Below are positions 1 to 12,709 of a stretch of 64,000 bases of DNA, piece by piece. The DNA is taken from NCBI GenBank assembly GCA_009809945.1, contig WTPW01000315.1, positions 190,770 through 254,769 on the forward strand. The letters are read 5' to 3'. The notes beneath the pieces were generated by a model that saw only the letters and a list, made by a program, of their open reading frames with translations, did no database searches and was not told where the DNA came from. The position numbers were made by a program, and so were the translations under genes. Within the stretch, counting starts at the first letter, position 1. Every line of letters begins with the position of its first letter. The DNA comes from Gigaspora margarita. Taxonomy: Eukaryota; Glomeromycota; Glomeromycetes; Diversisporales; Gigasporaceae.

Positions 1-74
1 TTGTTCACTATATAGCTAATAACTATATAATATCTAAATATATTTATCTAAACTTAATCATAGATATTTGCTAT

Positions 75-271
75 TTAATTTTATTTATTCATAATAATTA
101 TTAATACATGAGTATTGAAAATGTTTATCAATCTTAATTTTATTTATTCATAATAATTATTGATATATGAGTATTGAAAATGTTTATCAATTTTAATTTT
201 ATTTATTCATAATAATTATTGATACATGAGTATTGATACATGAGTATTGAAAATGTTTATCAATCTAAGTA
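75..271. repeat. Tandem repeat, about 60-bp unit, 3 copies
   Basis: Three successive copies of a unit containing TTATTTATTCATAATAATTA followed by a TGAGTATTGAAAATG core. The third copy has an extra internal duplication of about 14 bp (GATACATGAGTATT). It has no coding potential and its nature is not recognised. Confidence 0.85.
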
Positions 272-328
272 TTCAAAGCAAACCATTCAAGTTTATAAAT
301 ATTTACTATATTATTTTATTTGAAATCT

Positions 329-539
329 TATTTGTAACATGCTGTTATACATTTATTTGTAACATCCCATAAGGCCAAATTAATGTTAAAGTAGGTTAAG
401 TTAGGGTTAAAAACAAGATTAATACAGAATTGTAAGAGGATCATTTTTTGTTAGAAGTGCAATAGGTATTATCTTAGTAAAATTTTGAGTTATAAATAAA
501 GGCTGTTACAAATAAGTGTGTAACAGGCTGTTACAAATA
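329..539 (+). mobile_element. MITE with TATTTGTAACA inverted ends, copy 1
   Basis: A 211-bp element beginning TATTTGTAACA and ending TGTTACAAATA. A second copy lies in opposite orientation at 4255-4466 with the same interior, including the stretch around TAAGAGGATCATTTTTTG. Each copy has double terminal motifs (CTGTTACAAATAAG and CAGGCTGTTACAAATA). No ORF, so it is non-autonomous; the superfamily is not certain. Confidence 0.8.
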
Positions 540-1092
540 GACTCATCCTTATTGAATAATATAAATTGTATTTACACTTATTTTAAAAAATTTTACCTTT
601 TAATATATTAAACTTTGCACTTTCATAAATAATATATTTATTTAAACCTCTTAACAAGATAATTAAATTTTTTTAAAAACTTTGCTAACTGCCATTAAAT
701 TTTTTTTATGATTTATCTATTTATATTTACTCTATAATCATAACATGTATATACAATTATTATTCTAACAAATATAATAACTCCACTCTTTCTTAAAAAA
801 CTATAATATATTCTAATTAAATAAAAAGTAAACTTCAAATTGCAAAATTCATATAAAAAACTTATATCCATCTAATTCAACAATTTAATAAACTGCATAT
901 TAAGCAGTAAAAATTATATGAATTTTTTTAAAATTTCTTTAATATTACTAGAAATACAAATAAAATTGAATTTTGTATTATTGAATCCTTTTTATATAAA
1001 ATCAAAATAAGTAACATCAAATGCTATACCTCACATATACATACCATTACTAATTAAATTCTAACTGAAATTTTTAAATCTCACATACTACT
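540..1092. other. AT-rich DNA, no gene seen
   Basis: I see no supported ORF, RNA gene or terminal repeat here. The 3' part may belong to the Helitron-like element that ends at 1119, but no 5' end could be defined. Confidence 0.5.
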
Positions 1093-1119
1093 GTGGCAAA
1101 GCCACGGGTTATTCGCTAG
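1093..1119 (+). mobile_element. Helitron-like 3' terminus
   Basis: A perfect hairpin GTGGC-AAA-GCCAC at 1093-1105 is followed ten bases later by CTAG and then T. A short GC-rich hairpin just before CTRR is the known hallmark of Helitron 3' ends. The 5' TC terminus and any Rep/helicase gene were not found, so this may be a solo end of a non-autonomous copy. Confidence 0.45.
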
Positions 1120-1404
1120 TTTTGTATAATACTGAATTTTCTATATTTTTATTAATAAAAATATAAAAACTTTAGCATTAGCAAAATTTTAGTAATGAAA
1201 TATACATTTGACTACTAAAAAAAACTTTCTTAGCACTCAAAATACATTATTTCAATATATAATTATATTTTGAGTAAGCTTATTTAATGCCAAAAATTAT
1301 AATCTATTAGTAATATATTATTCTTTATATATATTATATATGTGTAATGTAAGACTTTGGCTTACCCCATCCCTCTATAATATTATGTAATATCTATCAC
1401 AGCC

Positions 1405-1770
1405 CTTACAGGATCCCAAGATTGATAAAAATTTGACAATTATTTAATCAAAAATGGTTTTATATATAAAAACTAATAATTGTCTAACAATACCAATCTT
1501 CATCAATCTTGGGATCCTGAATTAGAATTTAATAATTTTGGTCTTGTTAGAATTGTCTCACTGAGACAAACATTTTGGTAGCTAAATCATTCAAAACAGG
1601 CTAGTGGATCAAGACTTATTCGATGTTAAATAAATTTACAAAACTTGAAAAATCTTGGGATCCTGTGATTAGATTTTAACAATTTTGAGCTAGTTAGAAT
1701 CATCTCATTGAGACAAAAATTTTGGTAGTAAAATCATCCAAAATGGACCAGCGAATCAAAGTTATTATCA
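1405..1770. repeat. Palindromic/direct repeat cluster of the GATCCTGTGATTAGA family
   Basis: AGGATCCCAAGATTGAT near 1408 is the reverse complement of ATCAATCTTGGGATCCT near 1503. From 1502 and from 1655 two direct copies of about 110 bp share TTGGGATCCTG, then GTTAGAAT, then GAGACAAA, TTTTGGTAG, and end in a TTATT. Related blocks occur at 62.3-63.6 kb and within the LTRs at 6.4, 8.6 and 13.7 kb. Confidence 0.7.
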
Positions 1771-2490
1771 ATTCTATAAATTGGTATATATGACCAATTA
1801 AAAATAGTTTAACAATCATGTGAGTGGACAGACAAAAATGAAAAATTACTTTTGATATTTTAATATGTGAAGCATCAAGAAAGTAACTTTTGTATTATAA
1901 TGCAGAGAAATTAAAGGTCCTTTGCTTCGCTCTGGACAATAAAAAGTTAATAGACTAGTACTTTGTTTTTCCAAATAGTAGCAAGTATAATTATCACATT
2001 GATATTCATTACTCAAAAACCTATATATGCAATTGATGATATGTAAACCTCTATGTATGACAAGGTACTTAACTACCTTTTCAAAATCTATTCTTTCTAT
2101 AAATTCTTCTTTGAGCTTCTTATAAAGAAAAATGAAAAAGGAGAAAAATTAAAGCGAGCAAAACAAACTTCTAAATAAAAACCAAAAAACAAAAACCAAA
2201 AATACATCCAAATAAAAAAATTAAAATAAAAGAAACCAAAAAAAAGCAAAAAAAAATAAAGGTGTTATTATATCTAATACTTGATTAAAAAATTGTATAT
2301 TATTGCATAAGCTAAAATCTATCAAATTGTTATATATATATAAAAAAGAAATGTTACATTTAATACTAGATATATAGATAAAAAATTTCTTCATATGCCC
2401 TTCTAGTTTCCTAGCATGTTATCATTGTGTTTTTTTGTATATGGCAACCAAACTCACTTGTGATTTTGCCAGGTTCAATTTGAAGATATA
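1771..2490. other. AT-rich DNA, no gene seen
   Basis: Low-complexity A-rich sequence, notably the A-rich stretch at 2140-2260. No supported ORF, repeat boundary or RNA gene. Confidence 0.5.
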
Positions 2491-3282
2491 TAGTGGCTTA
2501 TCATAATATTGTGGACACTTTTTAAAAATCTATATAGAGCTAAATTTATAAGATATTAAGCTAAAAATAAAAATATAAATTTATTAAATCTATATCTTTT
2601 AAATAAAAAAAAAGTTTATAAAATTCTAGGCAATACTTTTTAAAATAATCAGATTTTAGTAAATTTTATATTTTTTATTTTTGAGATTTGTTAATTTTAA
2701 TATATTTTTATAGTAGCACAAATTACTAAATATAGTAATATATAAATTTAATTTTTTATGAAGAAAACTAGCAATCTTTTTTAAATAAAATTATTTAACA
2801 TAACAAATTGTATATATTCTGAAAGTTTTATAATTTTAAAATTTATTTACTAAATTACTATATATAGTAATAAAATTACTATATTTAGTAATTTGTTAAT
2901 TTTAATTTAGTAATTTAATTATAACCTTTAAAAATAATAACTAGCTTAATAATTTTTAAAATTTTATAAAAATTTGTAATTATTTATAATTTGTTATACT
3001 AAATAATTTTTACTTAATTTTGAAATTTATTAACTTTTATTATAAGCATATTATTTTAATTTTAATTATTTTTTAATATTATAGTTTTTGCAATTGTATA
3101 ACATTGTACAAAAATTAAATAATTTTAATTATTTTAAAAAGTACTGCATAGAATTTTTGATTTTTTTTTATTTAAAAGATATAGATTTAATAATTTATAA
3201 TTTTATTTTTAGCTTAATATCTTATAAATTTAGCTCTATATAAATTTTTAAAAAGTGTCTACAATATTATGGTAGGCCACTG
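2491..3282. mobile_element. Non-autonomous Tc1/mariner-type element with long TIRs
   Basis: Left end TAGTGGCTTATCATAATATT; the right end read on the other strand is CAGTGGCCTACCATAATATT. Both are flanked by TA (2489-2490 and 3283-3284), the mariner target duplication. The inverted repeat continues inward about 150 bp (ACACTTTTTAAAAAT, then AGATATTAAGCTAAAAATA). The 792-bp interior is AT-rich with no transposase, so it needs a transposase in trans. Confidence 0.8.
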
Positions 3283-3284
3283 TA

Positions 3285-4254
3285 TTTCCAATTTGAAAAA
3301 AGTAAATAATACCAATTTTTTGAAGAGGGTAATCTAAAATTTTCAATATTTTGTAAAAATTTTGAAAAAACCCCAAAGGAATGAGAACAAGAAGGTACCA
3401 AATATCAGCAAGTCTGTAAGAGTTACACTATATATAATACAATATCTCAAAATTAAGCTTTAGAGTTTACACCTACTGCTTTTTGCTCAATAGTATTAAA
3501 GTCTAACTGGGAGAGCTATTACCAAGTCTATTCAGAGACATCCAGGTCTCTTTTTTCTGTAGTGTTCAGTTTCCCAATAGATAACCTCAAGTTATAGCTA
3601 TTGTTTAGTAGAGCCAATTTGCTATTTTATATATTAAATATACAGTTTTTGTAGGTTGTAAAATAAGTTTATAGTAATTGTTTTTATTTTGATTATAATT
3701 TAAATCTTAATATAGTTGTATAAAATTTATGTACACAATGTACTTAGTGCACAGTTTTTTAAAAAGTTTCATATCTTTTTGGTTGGAAATGTGCATGTAA
3801 TTCACAAATTTTGGAAACTTTGAGTCTAAATTGTGCACTAAAATCATTAGTAAAATAGTGCACAAATTTTTTAAACTTGTTCACACGAATTATGTGTACA
3901 ATGTACACAAGATTCACATACTTTTTGGATCAGATTTTATACACTTGTTGTATACTTTTGTTTACTGTATATTTCTAAAAAAATAAACTACATTTTTTTG
4001 AACAATTTTAAGCTCAAAAACTAGATGTTGCTTATTTTCAAAATACAAAAATGTTATACAACTTAAAAGAAAATACTTATTTATTAGTTATAAAACCAGA
4101 ATCATGAGCTTTATTTTTTTATTAATATATATTAATATATAAATAGTTTTTTAATTTTTTTTAAATGATTATTTTTTTAAATTATTTTAATTCAATAATT
4201 TTAGTTAAATTATTTTTGTAATTTCGTAATTTAATTTATTTTTTAGAATAATGT
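3285..4254. other. AT-rich DNA, no gene seen
   Basis: No ORF of note. Short GTGCAC and TGTACA words recur at 3720-3960 but do not form a clear array. Confidence 0.5.
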
Positions 4255-4466
4255 TATTTGTAACAGCCTGTTACATGCTTATTTGTAACAGCCTTTATTT
4301 CTAACTCAATTTTTTACTAAGACAACACCTATTGCACTTCTAACAAAAAATGATCCTCTCACAATTCTGTATTAATTTTGATTCTAACTTTAATCTAATT
4401 TTATTTTAATCTTAATGTGGCCTTATAGCCTGTTACAAATAAGCATGTAACAGGCTGTTACAAATA
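4255..4466 (-). mobile_element. MITE with TATTTGTAACA inverted ends, copy 2
   Basis: A 212-bp inverted copy of the element at 329-539: starts TATTTGTAACAGCCTGTTAC, ends CAGGCTGTTACAAATA. The interior matches the reverse complement of copy 1 (AAAAAATGATCCTCTCACAA). With copy 1 it brackets 3.7 kb in inverted orientation. Confidence 0.8.
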
Positions 4467-4619
4467 AAATTTTTCTATTTTTATATATATATATATATAT
4501 TAATATATATTTAGTTTTTTAATATTTAAATGTTTATTTTTTTTAAATTAGTTTAATTCATTTTTTTAGTTAGATTATTTTTAAATTATTGTAAACTTTA
4601 ATTTATTTTTTTGAATGTT

Positions 4620-5236
4620 GCTAACTTTCACCCCAAGTGATATCATCTAGTTTAGAGATCAGCTTGGAAATAAGCTTGGACCTGGATCAGAAACTAGCTC
4701 AAAAGCCAGGTCGAAGCCCAAATGAAAAAGTTGAAAAATCAAAAAACTTAATTTGTTTTATTAATAAAATCGAACTTGTACAACTCAAAATAACTGTCCA
4801 ATTACTATAGTATACTATTTAACAATCACTAACTCTAAATAGACCTAACACTGAGTATTATCAAGTAGGTCCTTATTACGATTTGCTAAATGGCATAATA
4901 TTCTTGAAATTTTGACTAAATTCATACAAATTCAAATAAATTCAAATTTGTGAATATTTATTTACCTTTTTTAGCAAAATGTTTGTTACTAACGCTAAAG
5001 CTTATATATTACTATGTTACCTGAACTATCGAATAAGTTGCAGTATTTTAATCATTTACTATTTGATGATGGTCATATATACGAATTAATCAGTTCTTGA
5101 CTTCATATCAGCTTTAAGAGTCCAGAGCTGAGCTGTTTTAGAGCTGATAGTATATTAGTAAGTCCAGAGCTGAGTTGTTAATCAGCTTGGGTTAGCCATT
5201 TGGCTCTTGGCTTGGCTTAAACCATTTGCATCACCA
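4620..5236. repeat. Diverged block with AGCTTGG/GAGCTGAG short repeats
   Basis: Words such as CAGCTTGGA, AAGCTTGGACC, CAGAGCTGAGCTG and TTGGCTTGGCTT cluster at both ends of this block (4640-4720 and 5100-5225) with an AT-rich centre. The arrangement resembles the subterminal repeats of the hAT elements elsewhere in the window, but I could not define TIRs or a target duplication. Confidence 0.3.
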
Positions 5237-5240
5237 TATA

Positions 5241-5563
5241 CCGTATTTGTCTGAAAATAAGCTACCTCTAAAAGAAGTTACCCCCCAGATTTTCAGAAAA
5301 ATTTTAAAATTTTTTAAAGAAATCGTTAACAGTCGCTACATATAAAACTTTTTTTTTACTAAGTAAACTTCAAATGTGCAATTAAGTAAAGTTGTTCAGC
5401 ATAATGAAATACACCTATTGTAAAATTTTATAGCATTTGGACAACTTTTTATTAGTACGTTTTTCAATTTTTCAAAAAATTTAACAATCTGAAAATAAGC
5501 TACCCCACATTTTTTTGTGTAACTTTTTGGCCAAAAAGGGTAGCTTATTTTCAGCAAATATGG
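5241..5563. mobile_element. MITE with TIR CCGTATTTGTCTGAAAATAA
   Basis: The left end CCGTATTTGTCTGAAAATAA is mirrored at the right by TTATTTTCAGCAAATATGG, differing by one base and one indel. Further GCTACC/GGTAGC matches lie inside. Flanking TA dinucleotides (5239-5240, 5564-5565) fit a mariner-type target duplication. About 323 bp, no ORF. Confidence 0.75.
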
Positions 5564-5847
5564 TATTTGTTATGAATTCAGAATTATGTGGATTCAGAAT
5601 CCATTTAAGTGGATTCAAATCCTGAAACAACTAACTTAAGTCAACTTCGGATCTCAAAATATCAATCACATATTTAAAAAAATTATACTGTATTTTGAAA
5701 AGTTTTCTGGTTAAACCTAAAAGATATTTTAAGGTAAAATAATAAATTTTTGAGATAAAAATCACTAGGCATTAAACTTTTATTTCATATCTGATTATGA
5801 ATTTATTATCTATTATTACAGTACTATATAAGCTTATCTATACGAAT

Positions 5848-6136
5848 TTTGGGGTCATCTAAAGCCATGTTCATCACATGACATAGAGCCAATACAAATG
5901 TTTATTTTGATTGACACAGATCAGCCCAAAGAGACAAAAACAGTGAAAAAAGCGAAAGTCGCAAAAATACAAGAAACAACAGTCTAAACCCATCTTGGTG
6001 CATTAATAAAAAATGTCGAGAGGACAATTTTACTATAAGAATGCCCTAACTCTAACCCTAAACTCACCCTTACTCTAACTTTAATTAAAAAATCAAAAAC
6101 ACGTAACTGGACACAGCTTTAGACATCCCCCAAATT
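5848..6136. mobile_element. MITE of the GGGGTCATCTAAAGC family
   Basis: GGGGTCATCTAAAGCC at the left pairs with GCTTTAGACATCCCCC at the right. A shorter member with the same ends (AGGGGTCGTCTAAAGCC and GGCTTTAGCCATCCCC) lies at 58236-58376. No ORF. Confidence 0.65.
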
Positions 6137-6370
6137 TGGAAATTTAAAAGGTCGTATTTGATTAAAAATTTTTAACTATGGGAACTTGGAACTAATATTT
6201 AATAACTGTGTATGTGTTGCAATTTTGAAAATAGAAATAAAGTCAATAGCCAGTTTATTTTACCTTACAAAGTAATCTAGATAATTAAAAAATTGTCAAA
6301 TGAAACATATTGCTTATAATGCTAAATGAAAGATAATATGGTGCAAGACATCTATACTCAACAATTACAT

Positions 6371-7186
6371 TGTTAGACCTATAAAAATGCCTAAACGTAT
6401 ACCGGCGATAATTCTTGATCCCGTGATCAGAATTTAATGAAATTACTACCATCGTGACCGACTCGATGCAAGCTTTCGAATGGTACCAAAATCATCTTGA
6501 TTGGACTGTTCTAGCCCACGCTAGTTAAAACTGAATGATTGGTCCTTACAATCGCCCTACTGCGCCCAAATATTATTGGTCAGCTAATACTGCGCCACCC
6601 ATGACACAGAATATCGGACATTTCGAGTAATCCTAGACATTTGAGTTAATTACAGACATGTCTGTTATTCTAGACATTTGGGACATAACAGTTTTAACAG
6701 TTATAATTAACATATCTAATATAGCTAATATTTAGGATATATCTAATATATTTATTATCTTTATTATATTTATTATAGCCATTATATTTAGCATTAGCAT
6801 ATATCAAATATATCGATTATATAGATTTCTTTATTTATTATTGTATTTATTTATATTAGCCAAACATGTATAAATACTCAAGGTTTTTCCTTTGCTACAA
6901 AGCAGAGTGAAGAATCTCTGGTTTATTGAATAAAATAGAAGTGAAGTAGTGTGTCTTCACTGAAATACATTTGATACAATTCTTAGTATCCTCATATACT
7001 ATTAATTGTGGCCTCTTTCATAATTGCAAATCCCCTAAGCCTCTTTACAAAATACTGCCCAAATAACAGTATCTCTTCCGACCCTTGCATACCACAGTAA
7101 TTAGTGTGAATTACATAAAGTGTCTCCCTGCATTAGTCGCTCTAGTCTCTAGCATTTCTCTAAAGAGGTAGAAATCTAGTTTGACA
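6371..7186 (+). repeat. 5' LTR (816 bp)
   Basis: Direct copy of 13665-14469. It contains a TATA-like GTATAAATACTC at about 6869 and the motif TTCTTGATCCCGTGATCAGA shared with dispersed repeats. The main difference from the 3' LTR is an 11-bp segment near 6508 (TGTTCTAGCCC region) absent from the 3' copy. Confidence 0.9.
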
Positions 7187-7469
7187 AATTGGTGGTGACT
7201 GTGAGATTCACTGACTCCAAAGAAAAAGAAAACGTTAATAAGAACCGTTTGCAAATTGAAGTATCCTGAGACGAATTTTGAAGCTACCTACGTGAAATTT
7301 GGAAGGTATATAAAGGAAGACCTTACGCAACCTTTCCACTAAGCATATCATAGTAGAGAAACGCATCTCCGAAGCGCTACAGCCGTTTATATAATTGAAG
7401 AATTTAATCGTCTGAAGTGACAATGCATGTTTACTTAATGAAATTTTGAGATATTGATAGATATTAAAA

Positions 7470-9368
7470 ATGTCTTACTGGAAATCACAAAAAGTGACGA
7501 AAAATCAATGGAAGTATGAAGAAGCATACTATATAAATCAAACCACAAATCAAAGACAAACCCAAAGACACAGCAAGAGAAAAGAGACCCTTGATGAAAA
7601 CCTAAAAGTAAGAGAACTAGAAGATGAATGTGCAAGATTATATGCAACACTTACTGATGAACAAGCTTTGAAAGTCCAAGAAATCATTGATGAAACCTTT
7701 GGAAATCAAGCTTTTGATAACAGACAAATTTCTAAAATGTTGAAAAACTTTCAGAAGAGATTAATTGAAGTCAAAGCAGATTGTAAGCCAAACTATACAG
7801 AAGAAAACATTGTATACTTACCCTCCTATATTCAGCCAACTACAACCCAAGAAAAGGAAAATATTGTATACTTACCCTCCTATATCCAGTTAACTACAGT
7901 TCCAGAAAAGAAAAACTCTTCTTTATTAACACCAATTACAAAAGTTTGCCTACCAGAATCACACTATGAAGCTGTAGATGAAGTTCTTGATGCTTGCTAT
8001 ATTTCAGAAGATCCAAAAGAAAATGATGAAATTGACCTTGAGGGTATAATTGATGATTATTTGAACATCTTAGACACTTGGACATCAGAATCAAAAATGG
8101 TCAAAGCTGATGCTAAGGAAGATAATCCTAGAACACTTGAACAGCATTTAGAGAATATGGATGATAGTTTGGATAAACAAATCAAACCTAGAGAATTCTG
8201 TGATCAAAATAGAAAAACTCTTAATGAAGCTATTGAAAATTGGAATAGAAAAGTTAATGAGTTTAAGAAAACAATCAAAGATGATCAAGAGAAAATAAAG
8301 AACCCATACCCAATTGGATCTAAAGAACCTCAATCTGCTGATATAGATGTCCTTGAAAGTTATTACCAAGATAAAATTAGCTCTAAGGAAAAAGAACATA
8401 AAGCACTTACATATTGCCAAAAGACTGATGAAGTAGATAAACTAAATAATGATGAAATACCTAGATGGTATTCTATGCAATATCCTGTTAGTAACTTCTC
8501 TGGAAAATTATTAGAATATTTTCAAGAAATATCGAATGTCTATATACTATTGTTGACCTATAGAAATCACAAAATCGATCATAACTCTTGATCCACCGAT
8601 CCAAATTAAATGAAACCACTACCATTCGAATCAGCTTACTGAGACGATTCCAACGAGCTAAAGATCATCCCTGTACGACCACTGGATGACAAGATCGGAA
8701 CCAATAAGTGATCAAGCATGTGATCTGTAATCTGATTGGTTAAGCGATTACTGCGGACAGATTCGTTACATGTAGCTCATGTAAAACATGTTATATTTGA
8801 AGCACATATACTACATATTTTATTTATTATACATATATTATTTATTTCATATATTACATTTCTATTACATATATTATATATTTTATTAGTAGTAGATATA
8901 GCATATATTACACATGTAGTAGATATAGTCTGTTACATTTGTGAAAAATCAAAATGTATAAAAGCAGCAAATGTGGACCCCAAGTTCAACATCGAGTCTT
9001 CATACTCTTTCACTAATAAATACATTTATTTATTATTTAAATTAAACAGTTACTAGTATCTTCATATACTTTTAATTGTAGCCTCTTTCGTAATTGCAAA
9101 TTGCCAAAAATCTTCTTTGTTAAGTTTTATTGAAAAACGCCTTTCGACTTAGATATATCACAGTAACAAGTGAGGTTACACAAAGTGTTCACTGTCTAAG
9201 GTCGCTCTAGTTACCTACTATCTTTAAAGAAGTGGATATAGGATAACACTATATACACTATTCAATCTACACCAATACTGGAGAAAAACCCAAACATTTG
9301 ATCCTGGAGGATTCTATGAACAAAATAGAAAAATATTCTCACCCACAAGTCCGATTTTGATGAAATAA
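7470..9368 (+). CDS. gag-like ORF of the LTR element, interrupted by a solo LTR
   Basis: A 373-codon ORF opens at 7470, 283 bases after the 5' LTR, and runs into the solo LTR at 8551. If the solo LTR and one copy of its CTAT duplication are ignored, the frame stays open to a stop at 9366-9368, giving 398 residues. The protein is highly charged and predicted coiled or disordered. It has a tandem 20-residue repeat at about residues 112-150 (ENIVYLPSYIQ twice). No CCHC knuckle, protease or RT motif is seen. Its position is that of gag; the function is inferred from position only. Confidence 0.65.
8551..9248 (+). mobile_element. Nested solo LTR of a related family
   Basis: Starts TGTTGACC, ends GATAACA, flanked by 4-bp duplications CTAT (8547-8550 and 9249-9252). 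It is clearly related to the LTRs at 6371 and 13665 (shared GTAGCCTCTTTCGTAATTGC-like block and CACAGTAA...GTTACACAAAGTG), but much diverged. It has a TATA-like TATAAAAGC at about 8957. With only one LTR and a clean duplication, the internal part was lost by LTR-LTR recombination. Confidence 0.8.
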
Positions 9369-12300
9369 TTATCATTCAGTACATCTCAGTATGCTGAACC
9401 AGAATATTAAAGAATTAATACATAGTTGCTCAGACAAAAACATTTTCTTATATATTTTGATGAAAACCTTTAACAAATATACATAATTTTGAAAAAACGA
9501 TTTCTTTATTATATTATAATTTAGTACATTTTACCCAAACCCAACTTAAATTCTAATTATATACTACCCGCTTCCTAACTCTATTCTAAATTAAAAACAT
9601 TTCTAACAACATACAAGCCAAAATTTCGAATCTACTACATTCCGAAGTCACTAAAACTTGGAATCCAGCAAGATCACGAATCTACCAAAATCGCCGAAAT
9701 CCAATTCCACTACCTCCAGTTCTAGCCTCTTAACCACCAACTGAAGCTTCAACTCCTCTAGAGATCCTGCCTTCTAACTGATTCGTTGAACCTAATTTAA
9801 CCTGTCAAAGAACAAAAACTAGAATTAATTAGCACGATTATAAAAAAAAAAGGGATCAAGCAAAAGATGATTCGATGAATTCAACCTTTGATCAAGACCA
9901 AGAAAGAGTTGATCAGAACCTTAAACCTAAAAGAAAAGCAAGACCCGAATTAGTACCATTCCCGAATAAACCAAGAAGAAAGAAAAAAATGAGGATTTTA
10001 TACTTATCTGCTGAACTCGATTCCAATTTACACGACCGAGTTCGAATTTAATCCACTAGCACCCTCAATTAGGACTGAAAAGAAAATATAGATCGAAGAA
10101 TCCAAAGCCTAAAATGATGAAATTGTCGACGATATACAACATATCAACAAATTCTTGAAAAAAAAAACCTTTGGGAAGATATAACGAATAAGTTTATGTC
10201 GCCAAATCGACAAGTAGCATCAACAATCCTCCTATCTCGTGTAATTTTAGCACCAAAATTACCAAGCAGAAATATGGAACCATTTTCAGCAATTACTAAT
10301 GAAGAACATACAGCTGAAATTGCTTCATGAGTTGATAAAAAAAAAAAATAATCTATACGGTGGTTATATTCTATCAGTTGGGATGAACCGGTTGGAAAAG
10401 AATTTTTTTTTATGATGCTCCGAGATGTCCCAAAGCACCAGACAACAACAAGCAAAAATTATACTGTTAAAGCAATTCGTTGATGCAGCACTACCAAAGT
10501 AACAAGCATCAAACTACCAGTCCCAACTTTAAGGCCCCTCTTAGCATCCGTTCTGCTTACCCAGTGAAGCCCCGAACTACAAAAAAAAAATTTTTTTTTT
10601 AATAATACTATTGATAAGACTCTAAAATGGAAAGGCTTATACTTATCTCAAAGATCCAAAGACCTATTCAAGAAGTAATCTACAAGAAGCTACATAAGGA
10701 CCTCCAACCTTATATACAAAAAAAAAACCATTTTTTTTTATTTTTTTGCTAGTTATGCAAACTACAGCATGGATTTGAATCCAGGAAGACGTCACGCATC
10801 TAGAAAGCAATAATTAAATGGAATAAATGGTCAAAGATATATTTTTTTTTAACAAAAAAAAAAAATATATATATATATATAAATATATATAAACGTCAAA
10901 ATGTACTGCACTCGCAAGACAAAGCTATTCCTGGAAAAAGACTAAAAGACTTACCAAGACTATCCCAAGCACCAAAAATGACGAGAGGGACCACAAGACA
11001 TACTGAATGAATAAAGACTTGCTGAAACTACTCCAAGACCCTCACAGCATGAACAACCCAAAACGAACGACCACCTTGCAACAACAAAAAAGCTTTACAC
11101 AAAAGCTCAACAAATAGCAAAAGCTACATGCCGACAATTAAGCGAAACCTAGCCTACATCGAAACATACGAACAAGACCAAGACCTAACAGGCAAGGTCT
11201 ACTAAAACCACCTCCAAGCCCAAGGATGGAAGATGAGTCAGAACAACCCTACCTCAAGCACACAGACCCATGAAATAAAGACAAAAAAAAATTAAATGAC
11301 CACCCTGTACAAACAAAGAATCTATGCCAAGTTCTAAATGTAACAGGAACCGACGAAGACCTAACTATTACGGGCGGCAAGATTTAACCCACAGGAATGT
11401 TGAAGCTGCGAAATCTAAAGAACGAACTGTACGAATAAAAAATATGGAAAAACAGAGACCTGCTAGAAGTAACGAATACAAAAACTAGCACCTACTTCAA
11501 CAAAGTAGTCCGACACCAATGACAGAATCGCAAGAACCTTTAAACGGAAATGCGACAAAAAAAGTTAACACCAAAGAATGACAATGCCGAAACAAGTATA
11601 TGGCAAAGACCTTGACACTGACTATGACGAAGAAGTCCATTAACTCCAAAAACGATAACGGTTTTAAGTTTGGTGCTCTATTTATATATATAAAAAAAAA
11701 AGAGGTAACATAAGTGTTAACCAGAAAATTTTTATTTTTAAAATTACACATGATCTTCAAGTGTAACGTATAACTATTACAGTACTATGAGACTACATAC
11801 TGTAAGTCGTGACCGAAACTAGGGTCGGAACTGCAAAAAAATTTATACCAACAATTAATGCATGAAGCATTCAATAAACAATTGAACAATTTAAATATAT
11901 TAGCTTTAATTGCTAGGATAGATTTGAGCAAGTGAAGCTCTTATTACTTTAATTAGTTTGTTATTTCTAAGCAAAAATAACTGAAGGTTAGATGTTTTAC
12001 CCTATTGGAAAACAACAACAAAATTTGAAGGAAAATACTTGAGATAGCAGTAAGACTTGTAATTAGCCTGACAATGGCATGTAAATAATTGTTAAGCATG
12101 CTATGGAATTGAAAAGCAATTGATTGATTTTGAAGAATCTGTAAGGCACAAATATAGCCTAGTACTGGCGAGCCTAATAAGTACTGTGCATGATATGAAA
12201 TAAGAAGAATTTTTGGGAAAATTTGGAAAATTTAAAGTATTTGAATAGAGTATATATCCTCATATCACTATACTTATTTTTATGACAATTCTTTTAAAAT

Positions 12301-12654
12301 TTGAGTAGTTAGTAACAATCAATTGGGTCACATGACTTTCAAGATATTGTTTAAAGAATTTAACTTTTTGGAACCATAAAGCTTTTAAATCTGATATTAA
12401 AGAAAATTCAGATTAGGTTGTCAGTGTCCTAATCAACATTAGATATTGTATTTATTGAACTTTGATCAAAACCAAAACCACAACAGATATCGAAAAATTT
12501 TTACCAACAAGATTTGAACAATTAATTAAAAAGTTTTTATTTTTATTATTTGATATTATACGTAAACTTATTTATTATTTATAATTTATTTACAAACAAT
12601 ATATTTTTTTTATTCAAATATGAAAAATTTACAAAAAAAAAGATAAAGAAAAAA
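9369..12654 (+). other. Eroded internal region of the LTR element
   Basis: No intact ORF. Short coding-like stretches appear on the plus strand, for example about 10160-10330, 10350-10480, and the more GC-rich 10900-11660, where Pro/Gln/Lys-rich stretches in changing frames are broken by stops. Long A and T runs (10570-10600, 10720-10745, 10840-10865) interrupt it. It may be decayed gag-pol or a nested element; I could not recognise a domain. Confidence 0.4.
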
Positions 12655-12696
12655 NNNNNNNNNNNNNNNNNNNNNNNNNNNNNNNNNNNNNNNNNN
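12655..12696. other. Assembly gap (42 N)
   Basis: A run of 42 ambiguous bases next to A-rich sequence. It lies just beyond the stop codon of the minus-strand coiled-coil gene, so the 3' flank of that gene is uncertain. Confidence 0.99.
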
Positions 12697-12709
12697 AAAA
12701 AGAGCAAAG

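Noticed and set aside
8736-9056. 106-aa ORF with hydrophobic isoleucine-rich repeats
   Set aside because: Lies wholly inside the solo LTR and is translation of its AT-rich ATATTACATATATT-type sequence.
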